From Datnioides undecimradiatus (lineage: Eukaryota > Chordata > Actinopteri > Lobotiformes > Datnioididae): 64,000 bases of DNA. The stretch spans positions 1,336,001 through 1,400,000 of the forward strand of contig WARS01000015.1 in NCBI GenBank assembly GCA_008933995.1, written 5' to 3'. This document shows positions 59,959 through 64,000 of the stretch, one piece after another (the first letter of the stretch is position 1; every line of letters starts with the position of its first letter). The position numbers were made by a program, and so were the translations under genes. The notes below the pieces were generated by a model that worked only from the letters and a program-made list of their open reading frames with translations, ran no database searches and was not told where the DNA came from.

Positions 59959-62900
59959 ATGGGAAGAAGGCTGCCGTGCGTTTGCGTGCTTGTTTTCGTC
60001 ATTCTGAAAGGTAAAACGAACAGCGGGCTGAAAGCTGTTGCATTTTGTTAAGCCAGCTTGCAAGTGTAACTGCACTTTCGAATACAGTTGATCGATCGAT
60101 GTCCGGATGGGAGAAACTTGAGAGCATTGGAAGCGAAGGTGGTTACTAAAGTTACTAATGAGTGTTTTCGGTAACCTCAGCTGATGCACAGTGTGCGTCA
60201 TATTACAAGGAACTTCGCCGAAAAATCAAAAGTTGTATGGTTTGATTGAGACTGAAGAAGACACTTAACTAGCAATTTCGTGGTTGAGTTTTCAAATAAG
60301 GTAGCAGCAAACCTTACCTCTTAAGATTTTCTGCCTAATTCATCTGAATATGTGATCTGCTTAAAATTGGTCTTGGATAAAAAAAGAAACTTCTGTCAGC
60401 TGCCTCCTTTGTTTGCCGATTTGAAGTAAATATTGCAAGACACATGTTTTCAGACATTTGAAGTAATATTTCGTAACACACGTTAAACCAGAAACAGAAA
60501 ATACTAAATTGTCGCGTTTATAAGTGGAATTTGGTTTGACAGTCGTCTCTATATAGGGATCAGAGTACTAGAAAAGTAGAATCTATTTACACTGAAAACT
60601 CACCAATATCTAACTTCAGTGATATTAAGTCGGTCTCAACGGATGTAGTCTGTTATAAAAGGTTTGCAGATATCGTGAAAATGTCACATAAATGTTGTTG
60701 CAACGTGTTATAAGTAAAACTACAGTCTTCTGACAAATTTGTAAATGTAAGCAGGAATTTTAACTTCACAACTAAAGTATCTATCTCACTCTACTTAAAG
60801 CTACAATAGCTCGACTAAGACGTTTGTAGCAGCAAGCTAAGGCTTTCCTGTTTTCATGTCTCCTCCACAGAGGCTTCAGGCTTAAAGATCCAGAACAAGC
60901 TGCTGGGTAAATGTCTGCAGGTGCAGGAAGGAACTCTGGGAGGTCGAGTGTCTCTGGCTGATTGCAGCCCCTATTCGACCTTGCAGGAATGGCATTGGCT
61001 CCCAGAGAGCCAGTCTCTCAGCAGCCACCACACTGGGGAGTGTCTGACTGCACCGCGAGAGCAGTATGAAGGTGTTTACATGCAGCTCTGCGTCTTTCGG
61101 CCTGAAAGTGACATTGAAGTGGCAGCGGTGGATACAGGTAGAGAGGCAAGCAGCCAGACGTGGTCATGTTCCAAAAAGGGCCACCTCACTTTGACAGGGA
61201 GAGGGCTGCACCTTAGTGCCACACAACAATCCACTCTGGTCTTCCTTTCTAGGGAACATAAGCAGGTATGAATATTTTGGTGAATGGGCCAAAGGTCCTA
61301 CGTGACATAGCACCTGATTACTTGAAAAGTATCTAAAAACTGGAAATGTCTAATCCTAGCTGGATGTTCTTTGGCACAACTGTCTTTACCAGCAGGGCAG
61401 TCGGTGGCGGACACTTGACAACCAGACATTGTGCAATGGGAGAGACAGCAAACGTCACCAACACCAGTCTCTCCACAATCTGGGGAAATCGCTGGAACCT
61501 GGGAATTTTCCAAATGCCGTCTCTGATGCACACAGAGAGACTGACCCATGTAAGGACCTGAAAGTCTCATTAGCAGTAGTTTACTGACTGTCCTCCAAGA
61601 GTATCTGACTCACCTTCTATTTACATAGTTTGTGGACAACAATGTAAATGTGGCTCCATTGCATGGAATAAATATGCATCATTTCATTTCATTTGTTTAC
61701 TTCTTTCAGCATTTCAGTAGATTATTGTTTTGTTGTCCTGGATATGCAAGCGGGAACCATTTTCAAAACTCACAGGTGGTGCGTTCATGGACCCACTGGT
61801 GACAGCATTGACTCTTAAAATCACAATTCGGACAATCTATGTTGTAAGAAAATCAAAAACAGCATACGTAATATTATCTATAATGCTTCTTGTCTTGCAT
61901 TGAAAAGGGACCAGGGATCAGCTGTGTAGAAGCTAATTATCAAAGTTTGAATGTTTTAATTTCTCCAAATTTTATAGGATATCTGTCTTCCCATTTTTTG
62001 ATATGTGATGCTTGTGAGAACTTTTCAAATGTTTATGTTTAGACCACAGTGAAACAAATTGTGTCGGGCATTGTGTAAACAGTATTTTGTGTGCAAAACG
62101 TGCCAAACCATACACATGTTCTTTCATAAAAGGCATTTTTTGTGTTTCAAGAGCCCATGTGCCGTATTTGATATCAGCTGCGTGATAGCAACTGCAGCTG
62201 CGGCCTGCATATTTGATAACATCATACCTGAATGTCTGCTGAAGATCTAATTTAGCTGAGTGCACTTACAACCAATCAATACTTTCCTCATCTTGGAAAA
62301 TAGCCAGTGACTCGGGACTGTGGCCCATCAGTTCATGGCAGTGCTGATTCATGTTGTCTTTGCATCAGGCTGGTAATGCATGACTGGATTTCCTTCTTCC
62401 AACAGAACAGCAAATATTGCTTCTGCTATGAAAACATGCGCTAGTTAAGGAGTTAGAAAAAAATATTTTTTTTGGGTCAGTGAAAAGAAAATAAAACCCA
62501 TCATGCTCAGTTTTTTTTTATTCTTGCTATTGACTTGTTTCTTTTTTTCCCCACTTCCAGCTGAAGATAAAATGGGTGTTGAGGTCACAGATGCATATCC
62601 TGCAATCAATGATCCTCTTTTATCCCTGAGCACCAAATCTCCTGCAGATCCCACCATGGTTTTCTTTAGTATGGATTATGGTAAGTTTAACTGTCAACAA
62701 TGAAAGATTGAATGTACTTCGCTAATTCCACAGTAGTGTACGCAAGCTCCCATTGAAGCCTCAAAGAGTTTTCTTGATCCAGTATTCATATCATCCACCA
62801 CTAGGTGGCGATGGATGAACAAGAAGCAGCGCAAAACTCACTGTGGGTGTTGTTGGAGTGATTGCAGAGCAGTGTCAAGAGGCTTTTGTTTGCAGGCTCA

Positions 62901-63892
62901 GAGTTTTGACATATAAATGCAAATTCACGAACAAGAATCAAAGCTATGAAGGAGGTAAATAAGAGATGAAGTGCAGGTTGTGTGAAATGAATAATGTGTT
63001 GTGTGTATACATGTGTATAGGTATGGGCTGGAAGATAACCATGCTGGTGCTAAGCTCTTTGGCTCTGGTCCTGGGGACTGTTATTCTTATCCTTAATGTT
63101 TACTCTAACAGGTGAGTACCTAAAACATACACATAAAGAAAGACTTTGTCATTTTAAGTGTTTGTACAATATATTTACAGTTGAAAAGATAGAGCACATG
63201 AATTTTCAAATTACATATTAATATTATTATTATTGCGCTTCTAAATTATTCATTTATTTGGCAAGATATCCACATTTTGACTGATAGCAGCTTCTCTACG
63301 GTGAAGATTTTCTGTTTTTTATTTGTTTAATGTCATTGTAAATTGGATACATCTAAGTAAGTAAGGAGTTGCGGTTTGCTCTGTTGTAGGTTGACACCAT
63401 TTTTGACAGTTCAGACTAATTGGAACACAAGAACAGAGAAGAATGATGAAATAAAAACACAAAATAAACCTGCCCGTGCATGTGTGCAGCCTACCTGCCT
63501 TGTAGATAAGACCCTGTGCATAAGAGACCCGTGTTGAGTAACGTAGTTGGACTAAGTTTCATATTGTGTCAGAAAACATTCTTAGGAGAGCGAATGGAAG
63601 GAGTCTTTGGCAATATAGTTCAAAGAGCGATGGTTCAAAGTGAAATGTTTAATGTCAACAACTTTCTGTGCTTTCTCTGTCTTGCTGTGCCAGAAGGAAG
63701 AAGGTGGTGTGCGTTCTGAAGTCGTACAGTCCCAGGCCAGAGGTGAGTGTTCCTGGGTCCCCGGTGCCCAGTGAAAGAGCCCCGCTAACTGAGCATGCCA
63801 TGCGCCTCCCCCACTCTTCCCCCACTTTACAACGAGGGGAAATCCTGATCGAGTGGAAGGATGGCACTGTCACGCCACTGTACGAGGCCTGA
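59959..63892 (+). CDS. Single-pass membrane protein with ricin-B/R-type lectin-like domain
   Basis: Six exons join in frame: 59959-60010, 60871-61265, 61393-61549, 62561-62680, 63021-63111 and 63694-63892, giving 337 residues. The start ATG sits in a good Kozak context (GCCATCGCCATGG). Residues 1-17 are a hydrophobic signal peptide (LPCVCVLVFVILK). About residues 20-165 resemble a ricin-type beta-trefoil, with paired cysteines and QEW, QTW and SRW motifs, as in the cysteine-rich domain of mannose-receptor-family proteins. An N-glycosylation site (NQT) follows. Residues about 247-268 form one membrane helix (ITMLVLSSLALVLGTVILIL), followed by a basic stop-transfer (NRRKKV) and a 65-70-residue tail ending EWKDGTVTPLYEA. 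The prediction is a type I surface or secretory-pathway protein. I do not recognise a named orthologue; sugar binding is inferred from the fold only. Confidence 0.87.
61266..62560 (+). other. Introns 2 and 3 region of the lectin-like membrane protein gene
   Basis: Apart from exon 3 (61393-61549) nothing coding is visible. No transposon ends were recognised. A T-rich polypyrimidine tract precedes the exon at 62561. Confidence 0.6.
62795..62811 (+). promoter_or_regulatory. CTCF-like binding motif
   Basis: CCACCACTAGGTGGCGA matches 15 of 17 positions of the CTCF core consensus, on the plus strand in intron 4 of the lectin-like gene. Occupancy is not known. Confidence 0.45.
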
Positions 63893-64000
63893 AGACTGGG
63901 CCATTTCTTTGTGATTGGACGTGGGTGCGTTTCTGCAACAACACATGGTTTCTTCCTGTGCAGGGTCATGCGTGTTATTTTCTGAATGCATCTGAATCTG

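Noticed and set aside
61333-61570. Overlapping frames on both strands at lectin exon 3
   Set aside because: Only the frame giving GSRWRTLDNQTLCNG joins the neighbouring exons in phase; the others are shadows.
1-64000. tRNA, microRNA or snRNA genes
   Set aside because: No tRNA B-box with cloverleaf and no familiar microRNA seed/hairpin was recognised by eye. A covariance-model search would be needed to exclude them.

Overview
The window looks like nuclear DNA of a teleost fish. The genes are vertebrate in structure (GT-AG introns, AATAAA poly(A) signals), TG/CA microsatellites are frequent, and the arrestin-domain and transposon content is of the kind seen in bony fish. The species cannot be fixed from the sequence. 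No RNA gene, CRISPR array or bacterial-style operon was seen.

Positions 1-47.2 kb are the 5' part of one minus-strand gene encoding an RCC1-repeat (beta-propeller) protein. It has a non-coding first exon at about 47.05-47.2 kb, a first coding exon at 42.4-42.5 kb, a 43-bp exon at 2.65-2.69 kb and a further exon at 0.29-0.52 kb. The rest of the gene lies beyond base 1. I recovered the 43-bp exon by matching splice phases, and it completes a continuous RCC1 repeat. The intron between the first two coding exons is about 39.7 kb. It holds no gene I can recognise and no obvious transposon, but it has many stretches that read like conserved developmental enhancers (TAATTA clusters, CpG-rich patches, CTCF-like and RFX-like motifs) separated by microsatellites and homopolymers.

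Positions 47-64 kb are gene-dense and transposon-rich. Two tandem plus-strand arrestin-domain genes (49186-52904 and 54656-59003) share identical lengths for their first five coding exons. They differ mainly in their proline-rich tails, which carry PPxY motifs for NEDD4-type ubiquitin ligases. Next comes a complete plus-strand gene (59959-63892) for a predicted single-pass membrane protein of 337 residues with an N-terminal ricin-B/R-type lectin-like domain. A likely solo LTR and at least three DNA-transposon-like insertions lie between or inside these genes.

The RCC1 gene and the first arrestin gene are divergently transcribed and about 2 kb apart, with a transposon-derived segment carrying two E-boxes between them. 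No pathway obviously joins the four genes. The most notable large-scale feature is the contrast between the quiet, enhancer-like 40-kb intron and the transposon-rich 3' third, which fits (but does not prove) a genomic regulatory block whose target gene lies outside the window.
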